The notes: generated from the sequence alone by a model not told the origin. 64,000 nucleotides of DNA from JBMDXB01 sp048594975 (GCA_048594975.1 JBMDXQ010000138.1:35741-99740); one strand, 5' to 3'; counted from the first letter of the stretch, positions 53,231-63,683 are shown. Program-made: numbers and translations.

Positions 53231-54710
53231 GGGAGGTGCTCGCGTCGGGCTCGAACTGGCGGCTGATCACCGCCAGCACGGCGGGCGTCTCGAACGGCTT
53301 GGTGAGGTACTCGCTCGCCCCCGCCATGCGTCCCTTGACCTTGTCGAAGAACGCGTCCTTGCCGGAAAGCATGACCACCGGGATGTGCGCGGTGCGCGCG
53401 TTCGCCTTGATCCGCTTGCACACCTCGTAGCCGTCCAGCTTCGGCATCGAGATGTCGAGCAGGATCAGATCGGGCACGGACTGCTCGAGGCTGTCGATGG
53501 CGGCCTCGCCGTCCGGCGCCGACGCGACCGCGTAACCGTTGCGCTCCAGCGTCATCGAGAGGATCTTGCGCACCGTCGGACTGTCGTCGACGACGAGCAC
53601 GGTGCGGCGCGCGCCGGCGGGCTGGCTGGCGGCGGGCGGGGCGGCCGACGGAGCGGCCACCGGCTCGGTCGGGGCCGGAGCCGGCGTGGTCGGCGGCGCG
53701 ACCGGGGCCAGCGCGATCGGGGTCGGGGCGGCGGCCGCCGGCGGCGCGCTCATCGGCGCCGCGGGTGCGGCTGGAGGACTCGGCGCGCCCGCCGTTTCCG
53801 GCGCCATCTGCCAGCGCGCGCGCAGCGCCGCAACCCGCGGGTCGGCCGCCTGCAGCCGCGACGCGGCGTCGAGCGCACGCTCCGCCTCGGCGCGATCGTC
53901 GGTCGTACCCGCCAGGCCGATCCAGTTCGTGATGTCCTGCTCGTCGACCGACGCTGCCTCGCGCCAGCAGGCGGCAGCGTCCGCGCGCGAGCCCGCACCC
54001 GCGAGGCGCACGGCCTCGGCGCTCAGCGCGCGCTTGAACGCCGCGCGCACGCCCGAACGGTCGGGGGCCAGCCGCAGCAGCTCGCGCAGCGCCAGCGCGG
54101 CGTCCCGCGCCGTGCTCGCCACCCGCGCCAGCGCCTGCCAGACACGCACGTCGTCCGGGTCGATTGTCGATGCCTCGCGGAAGAGCTGTTGGGCCTGGTC
54201 CGGGTGGGCGCCGGCCAGCGACACGCCGCAGTGCAGCAGCGCGTCGCGCAGCAGCGGGCGGACGTGAGCGGTATTCGGGTTGATCTCGGCGGCGCGCCGC
54301 ACCGCCGCCAGGCGATCGGCCGGTACCTGACACACCGCGGCGTAGCCGATCCAGATCGTGTCGCTGTCCGGGTCGAGATCGACGGCTTCCCTGCCGAGCG
54401 TCAGCGCCCGGTCGGGATGACCGCTCGACGCGGCAGTGGTCGCCTCCGCGACGAGCAGCCTCGCCAACGCGTGCTTCGCCTGCTCGTGGCCGGGCTCGAA
54501 CAGCAGCACGCGGCGCAGGCAGGTGACCGCCTCCGCCTGATTGGGAGATGCCAGCGCTCTCCAGAACCACGCGCGCAGGTCGCCCGGCGACTCCGCGGTC
54601 GCCTGTTGCAGGAGCTTGAACGCGCAGTCGAATTCCCGTGCGAGCGCCGCCGCCATGCCGTCGCGGAGCGCACGGGAGGGCGTGGCGGACGAAGTACGCG
54701 TGGCTTCCAT
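53223..54710 (-). CDS. TPR-receiver protein, PilG position, first gene of the chp-like operon
   Basis: The 495-residue protein has about 300 residues of TPR-like repeats (AFKLLQQATAESPGDLRAWF, ALTLGREAVDLDPDSDTIWI, AQQLFREASTIDPDDVRVWQ) and an Ala/Pro linker. Its C-terminal receiver contains VLVVDDSPTVRKILSMTL, Asp in LILLDISMPKLDG, and MAGASEYLTKPF. The receiver resembles PilG; the fused TPR region is extra. A sigma-54-type element lies so close upstream (predicted leader about 6 bases) that the message would be nearly leaderless, or translation starts at Met 19 (54656). Confidence 0.82.
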   Translation of the reverse strand: MEATRTSSATPSRALRDGMAAALAREFDCAFKLLQQATAESPGDLRAWFWRALASPNQAEAVTCLRRVLLFEPGHEQAKHALARLLVAEATTAASSGHPDRALTLGREAVDLDPDSDTIWIGYAAVCQVPADRLAAVRRAAEINPNTAHVRPLLRDALLHCGVSLAGAHPDQAQQLFREASTIDPDDVRVWQALARVASTARDAALALRELLRLAPDRSGVRAAFKRALSAEAVRLAGAGSRADAAACWREAASVDEQDITNWIGLAGTTDDRAEAERALDAASRLQAADPRVAALRARWQMAPETAGAPSPPAAPAAPMSAPPAAAAPTPIALAPVAPPTTPAPAPTEPVAAPSAAPPAASQPAGARRTVLVVDDSPTVRKILSMTLERNGYAVASAPDGEAAIDSLEQSVPDLILLDISMPKLDGYEVCKRIKANARTAHIPVVMLSGKDAFFDKVKGRMAGASEYLTKPFETPAVLAVISRQFEPDASTSHG

Positions 54711-54727
54711 AGATAACCGCCCCCAAG

Positions 54728-54741
54728 GCAACCCCTGTGCC
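54728..54741 (-). promoter_or_regulatory. Sigma-54 type -24/-12 element facing the chp-like operon
   Basis: The minus strand reads GGCACAGGGGTTGC: a GG doublet (54741-54740), exactly 10 bases, then GC (54729-54728), with GGCAC and TTGC matching the sigma-54 consensus. The predicted transcript start is near 54716. Confidence 0.6.
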
Positions 54742-54847
54742 GCACGGGTGCGCGCGCCCGCCGCGCCCCGAATTCCGAGCGCTGCAGCAGTTTCCGGGTG
54801 CGCGGGGGGCGGCCGGCGCGGCGCGCGAGCGGCGGGCGTCATCCAGT

Positions 54848-54874
54848 GTCCAGACGCCTGTCTACGGGCTGGAC
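54848..54874. promoter_or_regulatory. CTGGAC dyad, possible activator site between the che operons
   Basis: GTCCAG (54848-54853) and CTGGAC (54869-54874) form an inverted pair with a 15-base spacer, 107-226 bases from the two -24/-12 elements. That is a usual distance for an NtrC-type enhancer. A further GTCCAGACACGG with a partial mirror lies at 54942-54974. Binding is speculative. Confidence 0.35.
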
Positions 54875-55074
54875 GGCTGCGTCCGGCTCGCCGGACCGGC
54901 GCGGCGCCGTGCGACGCCGCAAACGCTTGCGGTGCCGCGGCGTCCAGACACGGGACGGCCTTCCGTGTCCCAGACGAAGCCGCTGCGCGCCTGGCCCGGC
55001 GGCGCGCGCGACCTCGCCGCCGAAACCATGCTGCCAGCAGCACTTGCCGTGTTCGCGTGAGCCGAGCGGCGTGA

Positions 55075-55088
55075 GGCACGCCCCTTGC
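55075..55088 (+). promoter_or_regulatory. Sigma-54 type -24/-12 element facing the second che operon
   Basis: The sequence is GGCACGCCCCTTGC: GG at 55075-55076, 10 bases, GC at 55087-55088. It matches GGCACG-N4-TTGC in every core position. The start is predicted near 55100, giving a leader of about 52 bases with a GGAGAGG ribosome site before the cheB ATG. Confidence 0.65.
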
Positions 55089-55151
55089 CAAACGGAGGAG
55101 CACGCACACTGCCGTCGCACTGCGACCCACGCGCGGTTGTGCCGGAGAGGC

Positions 55152-56255
55152 ATGAAGAAGGCCAGAGTACTGATCGTCGACGATGCCGCGCTGATCCGCC
55201 GGCTGGTGAGCGACGCGCTGGCGGCGGACCCCGGCATCGAGGTGGTCGGCGGCGCCGGCAACGGACGCCAGGGGCTGCAGCTGATCGCGCAGACCTCGCC
55301 CGACCTGGTCACCCTCGACGTGGAAATGCCGGAGATGGGCGGGATCGAGACGCTGCGCGAGATCCGCAAGCGCTACCCGCGCTTGCCCGTGATCATGTTC
55401 AGCGTTCTCACGGAACGGGGATGCGCCGACACGCTCGAAGCGCTCTCGCTCGGCGCCTCGGACTACGTCGCGAAACCGGCGACGGCCGGCGGCCGCGAGG
55501 CCGCGCAGCAGCGCATCCGCGAGGACCTCGTCCCGAGAATCAAATCGCTCTGCCGGATCAACCAGGTGCCGCCGCAGCCGGCCGCCGCCACGACGCCGCC
55601 CGCGCCGCGCGCCGCCGAGGTCGTGCGCCGCGCCTCCGACGCGGAGATCCGCATCGTCGCGCTCGCGGCCTCTACCGGCGGCCCCAATGCGCTGCAGGGG
55701 GTGCTGACCCACCTCCCCGCATCGTTCCCGGTGCCGATCGTCGTCGTGCAGCACATGCCGCAGACGTTCACCCGCTTGTTCGCCGAGCGGCTGAACCAGC
55801 AGTCGACGCTCTCGGTGGTCGAGGCGGGCGATGCGCAGCCGCTCCAGCCGGGCACGGTCTACATCGCGCGCGGTGACTACCACCTGCGCGTCAAGCGGCT
55901 CGGCGCCCACCTCGTGACGGCGCTCGACCAGGAACCGCCGGTGAACTCGCATCGTCCGGCGGCGGACGTCCTGTTCCAGACCGTGGCGGAGCTGTACGGC
56001 GGCCACGCGCTGGCCGTGATCATGACCGGCACGGGCGAGGACGCGCTGCACGGCAGCGAAGCGATCGCGCGGGCGGGCGGGCACGTGCTGGTGCAGGACG
56101 AAGCGAGCAGCGTGGCCTGGGACATGGCGGGACGGGTGCAGCGCGCCGGGTTCGCGGAAGCGGCGCTGCCGCTCGCGGAGATCGGTCCGGAACTGTTGCG
56201 GCGGACGGTACCCGCGGCAGGCGCCCCGCCGCGCCCGTCGGCGGCGCACGTGTGA
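55152..56255 (+). CDS. cheB: CheB methylesterase with receiver, first gene of the second che operon
   Basis: This 367-residue protein has a receiver (VLIVDDAALIRRLVSDAL, phospho-Asp in LVTLDVEMPEMGG, Lys in DYVAKPA) and a CheB domain (LAASTGGPNALQGVLTHL with Ser, VVVQHMPQTFTRLF with His, IMTGTGEDALHG with Asp). It demethylates or deamidates chemoreceptors. A GGAGAGG site lies 3 bases before the ATG. Placement first in the operon, before CheA, is unusual; a second CheB closes the same operon. Confidence 0.92.
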   Translation: MKKARVLIVDDAALIRRLVSDALAADPGIEVVGGAGNGRQGLQLIAQTSPDLVTLDVEMPEMGGIETLREIRKRYPRLPVIMFSVLTERGCADTLEALSLGASDYVAKPATAGGREAAQQRIREDLVPRIKSLCRINQVPPQPAAATTPPAPRAAEVVRRASDAEIRIVALAASTGGPNALQGVLTHLPASFPVPIVVVQHMPQTFTRLFAERLNQQSTLSVVEAGDAQPLQPGTVYIARGDYHLRVKRLGAHLVTALDQEPPVNSHRPAADVLFQTVAELYGGHALAVIMTGTGEDALHGSEAIARAGGHVLVQDEASSVAWDMAGRVQRAGFAEAALPLAEIGPELLRRTVPAAGAPPRPSAAHV

Positions 56256-56301
56256 CGGCGTCGGACGGCCGCGAGACGGCGGCGTCCGCTGGAGAGAGGA
56301 C

Positions 56302-58293
56302 ATGAGCGACGGGTTCTCGTGGAGCCAGATCGAGTCGACACTCGAACGTCTGGCCGCCGAGTTCGCGGAGGGCGGCCGGCCGGCTGACTCCGCACGCCAC
56401 GAGATCCTCGACCTGGCCACGAGCATCGAGGCCGGCGGCGGAGAGAGGTGCGCGTCCACCGCTGACCGCGTGCGGGTGCTGGCCTCAGCACTCACGACGG
56501 AAACCGGGCAGGAGGTCTACGATGATCTGCTCGCCCTGGTGCGCGAGCGCGATCGGCCGGTGGCGGCGCCCGGTGCCCCGCCGGCGGCCGTCGATGACGA
56601 TCTCGCCGCCTACACCAGCGATCTCGAGCTCGGTGCCATCTTCGTCGCCGAGGCGCTCGATCACCTGGGCACGATCGAATCGACCGTGCTGCAGCTGGAG
56701 ACCGCGCCCGATGACGGCAGGCTGCTGAACGACGTCTTCCGACCGTTCCACACGGTCAAGGGAAACGCCGGAGTGCTGGGCCTGACCTCGATCCAGGAGG
56801 TGGCCCACAGCCTCGAGACGCTGCTGGACCTGGTGCGCTCGGGCAGGCACCCGATGGGCGCGGCGGAAGTGGATGCCGTGCTCAAGGGCGTCGACCTGCT
56901 GACGGTGATGATCAGCGAGCTGCCGGCGCGGGCCACCGGGCGCGTCGGCACCGACGTCACGCGCCGCCGCCGCGATCTGCTCGGCCAGGTCAAGGCGCTG
57001 CTCGATGCGCGCCCCGGCGCGGGCGTCGATCAGGCGGTCGCCGCGCCCCAGGCGGCCGCGCCCGTGGCCAGCTCCGAGCGCCTCGGGTTCCGCGAGCGGC
57101 GAGAAGACGCGCAGAGCACGGTCAAGGTCAACACCCGCAAGCTGGACACCCTGCTCGACATGATCGGCGAGCTGGTCATCGCGCAATCGATCCTCGCCGA
57201 GGACCCGGTCCTCGCCGGCTCGCGCGACGAGCGCCTGAACGACCGGCTGGCGCAGCTCAAACGGATCACCAGCGAGCTGCAGCGGAACGCGATGGCGATG
57301 CGGATGGTGCCGATCCGCCAGACCTTCCAGAAGATGGCGCGGGTGGTGCGGGACCTCGGGCGGCAGTCGCAGAAGCCCATCACCCTGGTGCTGTCGGGCG
57401 AGGACACCGAGCTGGATCGCAAGGTGATCGAGCACCTGACCGACCCGCTCCTGCACATGATCCGCAACTGCATCGACCACGGCATCGAGCCGGCGCCGGT
57501 GCGCGCCGCCGCCGGCAAGCCGATTACCGCGGAGCTCCGCCTGAGCGCCTGCCACCGCGCCGGGAACATCGTGGTGGAGCTCGCCGATGACGGCGCCGGG
57601 CTCGATACCGGAAGGATCCGGGCGGCGGCGGTGGCGCGCGGCCTGGTGGACGCCGACGCGCAGCTGTCCGACGCGGAGATCCACCAGTTCATCTTCCAGG
57701 CCGGCTTCTCGACCGCCGAGCAGGTGACCGAGATCTCCGGACGCGGGGTGGGCATGGACGTGGTGCGCCGCAACGTCGAGGCGCTGCGCGGCCGCATCGA
57801 GGTGCACACGGCGCGCGGCCGCGGCACCACGTTCGTCATCAAGCTGCCGCTCACGCTGGCGATCGTCGACGGCCTGGTGCTCAGCGTCGGCGCCGAACGG
57901 TTCGTCATCCCGACCTTCGCGGTGCGCGAGTCGCTGCGTCCGCTGCCCGAGCAGGTGCACACGCTGCAGGATCGGCCGCGGATGGTGCGGGTCAGGGAGC
58001 GGTTGATCCCGCTCCTGCACCTCGGCGAGGTGTTCGGGATCCCGGGGGCGCGGCCGCGGATCGACGAGAGCACGGTCGTGGTCGTCGAGGATGCCGAGCG
58101 GCCGGTCGCGCTCGTCGTCGACGAGCTGATCGGCAAGTACGAGGTCGTGATCAAGTCGCTGGGTGACGCGTTCGGAAACGTGCGCGGCGTGGCGGGAGGC
58201 GCCATCCTGGGTGATGGCCGGATCGGGCTCATCCTCGACGCGGGCGGGCTGCTGGCGCTGCTCCGCGACGGGGCGCTCGAGAGTGCGGCGTGA
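56302..58293 (+). CDS. cheA: CheA histidine kinase (second array)
   Basis: This is a 663-residue kinase. An N-terminal region of about 105 residues of unknown type precedes the Hpt (His 150 in FHTVKGNAGVLGL). Next come the dimerisation helices (VNTRKLDTLLDMIGELVIAQ), the HATPase (MIRNCIDHGIEPAPVRAAAG, LADDGAGLDTGRI, SGRGVGMDVVRRNVEALRGR) and a CheW-like domain (VGAERFVIPTFAVRESLRPL, VALVVDELIGKYEVVIKSLG). There is no receiver, unlike the ChpA-like kinase. It phosphorylates the CheY and CheB proteins of this operon. The operon encodes no receptor, so partners must be encoded elsewhere or shared with the first array. Confidence 0.93.
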   Translation: MSDGFSWSQIESTLERLAAEFAEGGRPADSARHEILDLATSIEAGGGERCASTADRVRVLASALTTETGQEVYDDLLALVRERDRPVAAPGAPPAAVDDDLAAYTSDLELGAIFVAEALDHLGTIESTVLQLETAPDDGRLLNDVFRPFHTVKGNAGVLGLTSIQEVAHSLETLLDLVRSGRHPMGAAEVDAVLKGVDLLTVMISELPARATGRVGTDVTRRRRDLLGQVKALLDARPGAGVDQAVAAPQAAAPVASSERLGFRERREDAQSTVKVNTRKLDTLLDMIGELVIAQSILAEDPVLAGSRDERLNDRLAQLKRITSELQRNAMAMRMVPIRQTFQKMARVVRDLGRQSQKPITLVLSGEDTELDRKVIEHLTDPLLHMIRNCIDHGIEPAPVRAAAGKPITAELRLSACHRAGNIVVELADDGAGLDTGRIRAAAVARGLVDADAQLSDAEIHQFIFQAGFSTAEQVTEISGRGVGMDVVRRNVEALRGRIEVHTARGRGTTFVIKLPLTLAIVDGLVLSVGAERFVIPTFAVRESLRPLPEQVHTLQDRPRMVRVRERLIPLLHLGEVFGIPGARPRIDESTVVVVEDAERPVALVVDELIGKYEVVIKSLGDAFGNVRGVAGGAILGDGRIGLILDAGGLLALLRDGALESAA

Positions 58294-58336
58294 GCCGCCG
58301 GCCGGTCGAACGGCCGGCCGGCGCGAGGGAGTGGAC

Positions 58337-58846
58337 ATGAACATGACGATTGCCGTGAACGAGCAGGGACTGCAGGCGCGGCACGCCTCCAACAACTCCG
58401 GCGCGGGGGGCAAATATCTGACCTTTTCGCTCGGCAAGGAGGAGTACGGGCTGCCCGTCCTGAAGGTGCGCGAGATCATCAAGGTCATGGACATCACCCA
58501 GGTGCCGCAGGTGCCGAGCCACGTGCGCGGCGTCATCAACCTGCGCGGCCGGGTGATCCCGGTGATCGACCTGCGCATGAAGTTCGGCTTCGCCGCCTGC
58601 GAGCACACCGACCAGACCTGCATCATCGTGGTGGAGGTCGTCCACCTCGGCATGATCGGGGTGGTGGTGGACGCGGTCTCCGAGGTGCTGAACATCCCCG
58701 CCGCCGACATCGACGCGGCGCCGGATTTCGGCAACAACCTGATGACCGATTACATCCTGGGGCTCGCGAAGGTGAAGGGCACCGTCAAGATCCTGCTGGA
58801 CCTCGACCGCGTGCTCGGCGCCGAGACCCTCGTGCCCGCCGAATGA
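58337..58846 (+). CDS. cheW: CheW coupling protein (second array)
   Basis: The 169-residue CheW has a short extension of about 25 residues. The canonical core follows: KYLTFSLGKEEYGLPVLKVR, VPSHVRGVINLRGRVIPVID, LRMKFGF, MIGVVVDAVSEVLNIPAADI and VKGTVKILLDLDRVLG. It bridges receptors and CheA. A GAGGGAG ribosome site supports this ATG over the longer frame, which overlaps the CheA end. Confidence 0.93.
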   Translation: MNMTIAVNEQGLQARHASNNSGAGGKYLTFSLGKEEYGLPVLKVREIIKVMDITQVPQVPSHVRGVINLRGRVIPVIDLRMKFGFAACEHTDQTCIIVVEVVHLGMIGVVVDAVSEVLNIPAADIDAAPDFGNNLMTDYILGLAKVKGTVKILLDLDRVLGAETLVPAE

Positions 58847-58856
58847 GGCGGCGGCG

Positions 58857-59702
58857 ATGACGCCGACCTACTGGCCGCTGACCGGCGTCGAGCTCTCGGA
58901 TCGTGACCTGATCACGATCGCGCGGCTCGTGTACGAGAAGACCGGCATCCACCTGCACGAGGGCAAGCGCGCGCTGGTGGCGGCGCGGCTGCAGAAGCGG
59001 CTGCGGCGCGGCGGGTTCCGCAGCTTCCGGCAGTACGTCCGCTACGTGCAGTCGGACGCGAGCGGCGACGAGCTGACTGCGATGCTCGACGCGATTGCGA
59101 CCAACCACACGGCGTTCTTCCGGGAGCCGCGGCACTTCGACTACCTGGCGAACACCGTGCTGCCGCCGCTGGTCTCCACGATCCGGCCGATTCGCGGCTG
59201 GAGCGCCGGCTGCGCCACCGGCGAGGAGGCCTACACCATCGCGATCGTCCTGTTCGAACGGCTCGGGCCGGAGGCGCGGCGCCGCGCGTCGCTGCTCGCC
59301 TCCGACCTGTCGACCAAGGCGCTGGCCGCGGCGACGGCCGGCATCTACGCCGATGGCCGCCTGCAGGACGTGCCGGCGGCGCTCGCCCACCGCTACTTCA
59401 CGCCGGCGCCGGGCGCGCCGCGCGGGTGGTGGAGCGTCGCCCCGGAGGTGCGCGCGGTGATCGAGTTCCGGCAGCTCAATCTGCTCGACGTCGCCGCGCC
59501 GGCGCCGCCGCTGGACTTCATCTTCTGCCGCAACGTGATGATCTACTTCGATCGCGACGTGCAGCAGCGGGTCGTCCGCGGCCTCGAGCAGCGCCTGGCG
59601 CCGGGCGGCTACCTGTTCGTCTCGCACTCCGAGAGCCTGAGCAGCATCGCGCACCACCTCACCTGGGTGGCGCCGTCGGTGTACCGCCGGGTGCCGAGAT
59701 GA
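58857..59702 (+). CDS. cheR: CheR receptor methyltransferase (second array)
   Basis: The 281-residue CheR has an N-terminal domain (GIHLHEGKRALVAARLQKRL, LDAIATNHTAFFREPRHFDY) and a SAM-binding domain (GWSAGCATGEEAYTIAIVLF, LASDLSTKALAAATAGIYAD, LDFIFCRNVMIYFDRDVQQR). It methylates chemoreceptors. It ends in a four-base overlap (ATGA) with cheD, so the two adaptation enzymes are translated together. Confidence 0.93.
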   Translation: MTPTYWPLTGVELSDRDLITIARLVYEKTGIHLHEGKRALVAARLQKRLRRGGFRSFRQYVRYVQSDASGDELTAMLDAIATNHTAFFREPRHFDYLANTVLPPLVSTIRPIRGWSAGCATGEEAYTIAIVLFERLGPEARRRASLLASDLSTKALAAATAGIYADGRLQDVPAALAHRYFTPAPGAPRGWWSVAPEVRAVIEFRQLNLLDVAAPAPPLDFIFCRNVMIYFDRDVQQRVVRGLEQRLAPGGYLFVSHSESLSSIAHHLTWVAPSVYRRVPR

Positions 59703-60235
59703 CGCAGACGACGCTGGGCGATTCGGGCTCGGCGGGCGCGCCGCCGCTGGAGCGGAAGATCGTCGTGGGTATCGGCGACCTGGCGGTCTCCGACCGCATC
59801 GAGGACGTGCTGGTGACCTACGCGCTCGGCAGTTGCGTCGCCGTGTGCCTGTTCGACCCGGCGGCGCGCGTCGCGGCGCTGCTGCACTTCCTGTTGCCGG
59901 AAGCGTCGATCAACGCGAAGCGCGCCGCCGAGCAGCCGGCGGCGTTCGGCGACACCGGCGTGCCGCTGCTGCTGCAGACCGCGGCGCGCTACGGGCTGCG
60001 CAAAGACCGCGCCGTCGTCCGCCTGGTGGGCGGGGCCGACATCGGGGGGCTGCCCGGCAACTCGCTCAAGACCGGGCATCGCAACGTGCTCGCCGCCCGG
60101 ACCGTGCTCTGGCGACATGGCCTCTTCATCGAGTCGCAGGATGTCGGGGGCATGTCGGCGCGGACAGTCCACCTGGCCGTCAGGGACGGACGCGTGCAGA
60201 TCTTCAACGGCCGCGACCGAATCAAGGAGATGTAA
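59699..60235 (+). CDS. cheD: CheD receptor glutamine deamidase
   Basis: This 178-residue protein carries the CheD catalytic pattern: VTYALGSCVAVCLFDPAA (Thr and Cys), AALLHFLLPEAS (His), then LVGGADIGGLPGNSLKTGHR and DVGGMSARTVHLAVRDGRVQ. CheD deamidates receptor glutamines and in many bacteria is regulated by CheC. A CheX-like phosphatase gene lies two genes downstream. The start overlaps the cheR stop. Confidence 0.9.
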   Translation: MTQTTLGDSGSAGAPPLERKIVVGIGDLAVSDRIEDVLVTYALGSCVAVCLFDPAARVAALLHFLLPEASINAKRAAEQPAAFGDTGVPLLLQTAARYGLRKDRAVVRLVGGADIGGLPGNSLKTGHRNVLAARTVLWRHGLFIESQDVGGMSARTVHLAVRDGRVQIFNGRDRIKEM

Positions 60236-60240
60236 CGCCC

Positions 60241-60621
60241 ATGCGCATACTCATCGTCGACGACTCCGCGATGATGCGTGCCCTGATCAAGCGCGTCATC
60301 CGGCTGACCGACCTCCCCGTCTCCGACGTCGTGGAAGCCGCCGACGGCTGGGAGGCGCTGAAGATCCTCGAATCACAGAAGGTGAACCTGCTGCTCACCG
60401 ACGTGAACATGCCGGGGATGACCGGCGTGGAGCTGCTGCGCGAGATCGCGCGGCGGGACCGCTGGCCCGATCTCGTCCGCGTCATCATCTCCACCGACGG
60501 ATCCACGTCCCGCCGCGACGAGGCCGCGGACCTGGACGTGCGCTGCTACCTCGAAAAACCTTTCAGCCCTGAGGTTCTGCGAGATGTGCTCAACCAAGCC
60601 TCCGAATCTGTTCAGTCCTGA
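60241..60621 (+). CDS. cheY: CheY response regulator (second array)
   Basis: This 126-residue receiver shows MRILIVDDSAMMRALIKRVI, phospho-Asp in NLLLTDVNMPGMTG, switch Ser/Thr in VRVIISTDGS and the Lys in CYLEKPFSPEVL. This is the classical CheY layout that would act on a motor or other output. Its last 38 bases overlap the CheX-like gene, indicating tight coupling between the receiver and its probable phosphatase. Confidence 0.9.
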   Translation: MRILIVDDSAMMRALIKRVIRLTDLPVSDVVEAADGWEALKILESQKVNLLLTDVNMPGMTGVELLREIARRDRWPDLVRVIISTDGSTSRRDEAADLDVRCYLEKPFSPEVLRDVLNQASESVQS

Positions 60622-61111
60622 CGCCGCGCAGTCGGTCGCCGGCGCGGTCGCGGCCGTCGCCGAGCTCAGTTTCTTCGCCGACGCCGCGCCGTGCGACGAC
60701 GCGGTGTTCGACGAGCTGGCGGGCGTCGCCTCGTCGTGGCTGATCGCGACCGTGCACTTCCGCGAGGGCGAGGCCGCCGGCATCCTCTCGTGCAGCGTGC
60801 CGCGCGACCTCGCGCGCGCGCTGCTCGACGCCTTCACCGGGCGCGACCCGGCGGATCCCGAGCCCGAGGCGGAGGCGCTGTTCGACCTGGTCGGCGAGCT
60901 GTCCAACATGATCTGCGGCACCTGGCTGACGCGCATGGCCACCGCGCAGACCTTCACCCTCAGCCGCCCGGTCGTCGAGCTGGCAGCGGAGCGGCCCGCA
61001 GATACCCGGCCCGGCGGCCCCGCCGCCGCCCGGCTGATCGTCAACGACATGCCGCTTGCGGTCTCGGTGTGCGCCGCGAGCACGGGGGCCCCGGCCGCCG
61101 TCGGGTTCTGA
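60584..61111 (+). CDS. CheX-like chemotaxis phosphatase
   Basis: The 175-residue protein resembles CheX/CheC/FliY phosphatases. The signature helix reads LFDLVGELSNMICGTWLTRM, containing the ExxN pair (Glu and Asn) that attacks phospho-CheY. Other CheX-like features are a long N-terminal helix and alternating strands such as LIATVHFREGEAAGILSCS. One such helix is seen, as in CheX. It would end CheY signalling here, in the absence of CheZ. It overlaps cheY by 38 bases and ends one base before the next cheB ATG. Confidence 0.75.
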   Translation: MCSTKPPNLFSPDAAQSVAGAVAAVAELSFFADAAPCDDAVFDELAGVASSWLIATVHFREGEAAGILSCSVPRDLARALLDAFTGRDPADPEPEAEALFDLVGELSNMICGTWLTRMATAQTFTLSRPVVELAAERPADTRPGGPAAARLIVNDMPLAVSVCAASTGAPAAVGF

Positions 61112-62139
61112 GATGGAATCGCCTGTGCAGAAGGTACGCGTGCTCGTCGTCGACGATTCGGCCATCGTCCGCAAGATGCTCGCGGACACGCTGGCCGGCG
61201 AGCCCGACATCGAGGTCGTCGGGGCGGCGTCGGATCCGTTTGCCGCCCGCGATCTCATCCTCAAGCACAGGCCCGACGTGCTCACGCTCGACATCGAGAT
61301 GCCGCGCATGGACGGGCTCACGTTCCTGCGCAAGCTGATGGAACACCATCCGATGCCCGTGATCATCGTCAGCTCGCTGACGCCGACGGGATCGGAGCTC
61401 AGCATCGAGGCGCTCGCCGCCGGCGCCATCGACGTCATCGCCAAGCCCGGCGGCCCCTACTCGGTCGGCCAGGTCGCCGACCGGCTGAAGCGGCGCATCC
61501 GTGGGATCCGTACGGCGCGTCCGGTGCGCTACATGGCGCCGCTGCAGGCCGGCCGATCGGCGCTGCCGGCGGCCAAGCTCTCGGCCCTCGGGCGGGCCAA
61601 CGGCCTCATCGTGGTCGGCGCCTCGACCGGCGGCACGCAGGCGATCGAGGCGCTCCTGAGCCGCCTGTCGGCCGACACGCCCCCGATCCTCATCGTGCAG
61701 CACATGCCCGCGCAGTTCACGCGCGCCTTCGCCAGCCGCCTGAATGCCGCCTGCCCGATGACCGTCGTCGAGGGGAGCGGCTCGGAGACGCTGCGGCGCG
61801 GCGTGGCCTACGTCGCCCCCGGCGACTTCCACATGGTGGTGGAGGCGAGGGGCTTCGAGCTGCGCGCCATTGTCGGCGGCGGGCCGGCCGTCCACTACCA
61901 GCGGCCGTCGGTGGACGTGCTGTTCCACTCCGCCGCGCGCCTGCGCGGCGTGGCGGTCGTGGCGCTGCTGCTGACCGGGATGGGCAGTGATGGCGCCGAC
62001 GGCATGGTGGCGCTGCGCAGCGCCGGGGCGATCACCATCGCCGAGGCGGAACAATCCTGCGTCGTCTTCGGGATGCCGGCCGAGGCCATCGCCCGCGGCG
62101 GCGCGGTGCACGTGGCGACGCTGCTCGCGATGCCACGCC

Positions 62140-63516
<1,377 letters not shown>

Positions 63517-63641
63517 CAGGACGCTCGCTTTCTGGCGGCGCGGGAACGGCGGACAGGAACCGGAGTCCGAGGTCGAGCAAGCCGCGCGCCACGGCCCCCG
63601 GCCGCAGGAACGACGCCGGATGTGCCGCCAAAACGCCACGG

Positions 63642-63683
63642 CTGGACACCGCCACGCGGTGGAGCGATCCAGATTTTGGACAC
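63642..63683. promoter_or_regulatory. CTGGAC-containing inverted repeat upstream of the NtrC-type gene
   Basis: CTGGACACCGCCAC (63642-63655) is followed by GGTGG and then GATCCAG (63666-63672), and TGGACAC repeats at 63677-63683. The CTGGAC word is shared with the dyad in the che intergenic region, suggesting autoregulation. Low certainty. Confidence 0.3.

Noticed and set aside
56485..58737. 750-codon minus-strand frame opposite the second CheA
   Set aside because: Shadow frame with no domain; the plus-strand kinase is complete.
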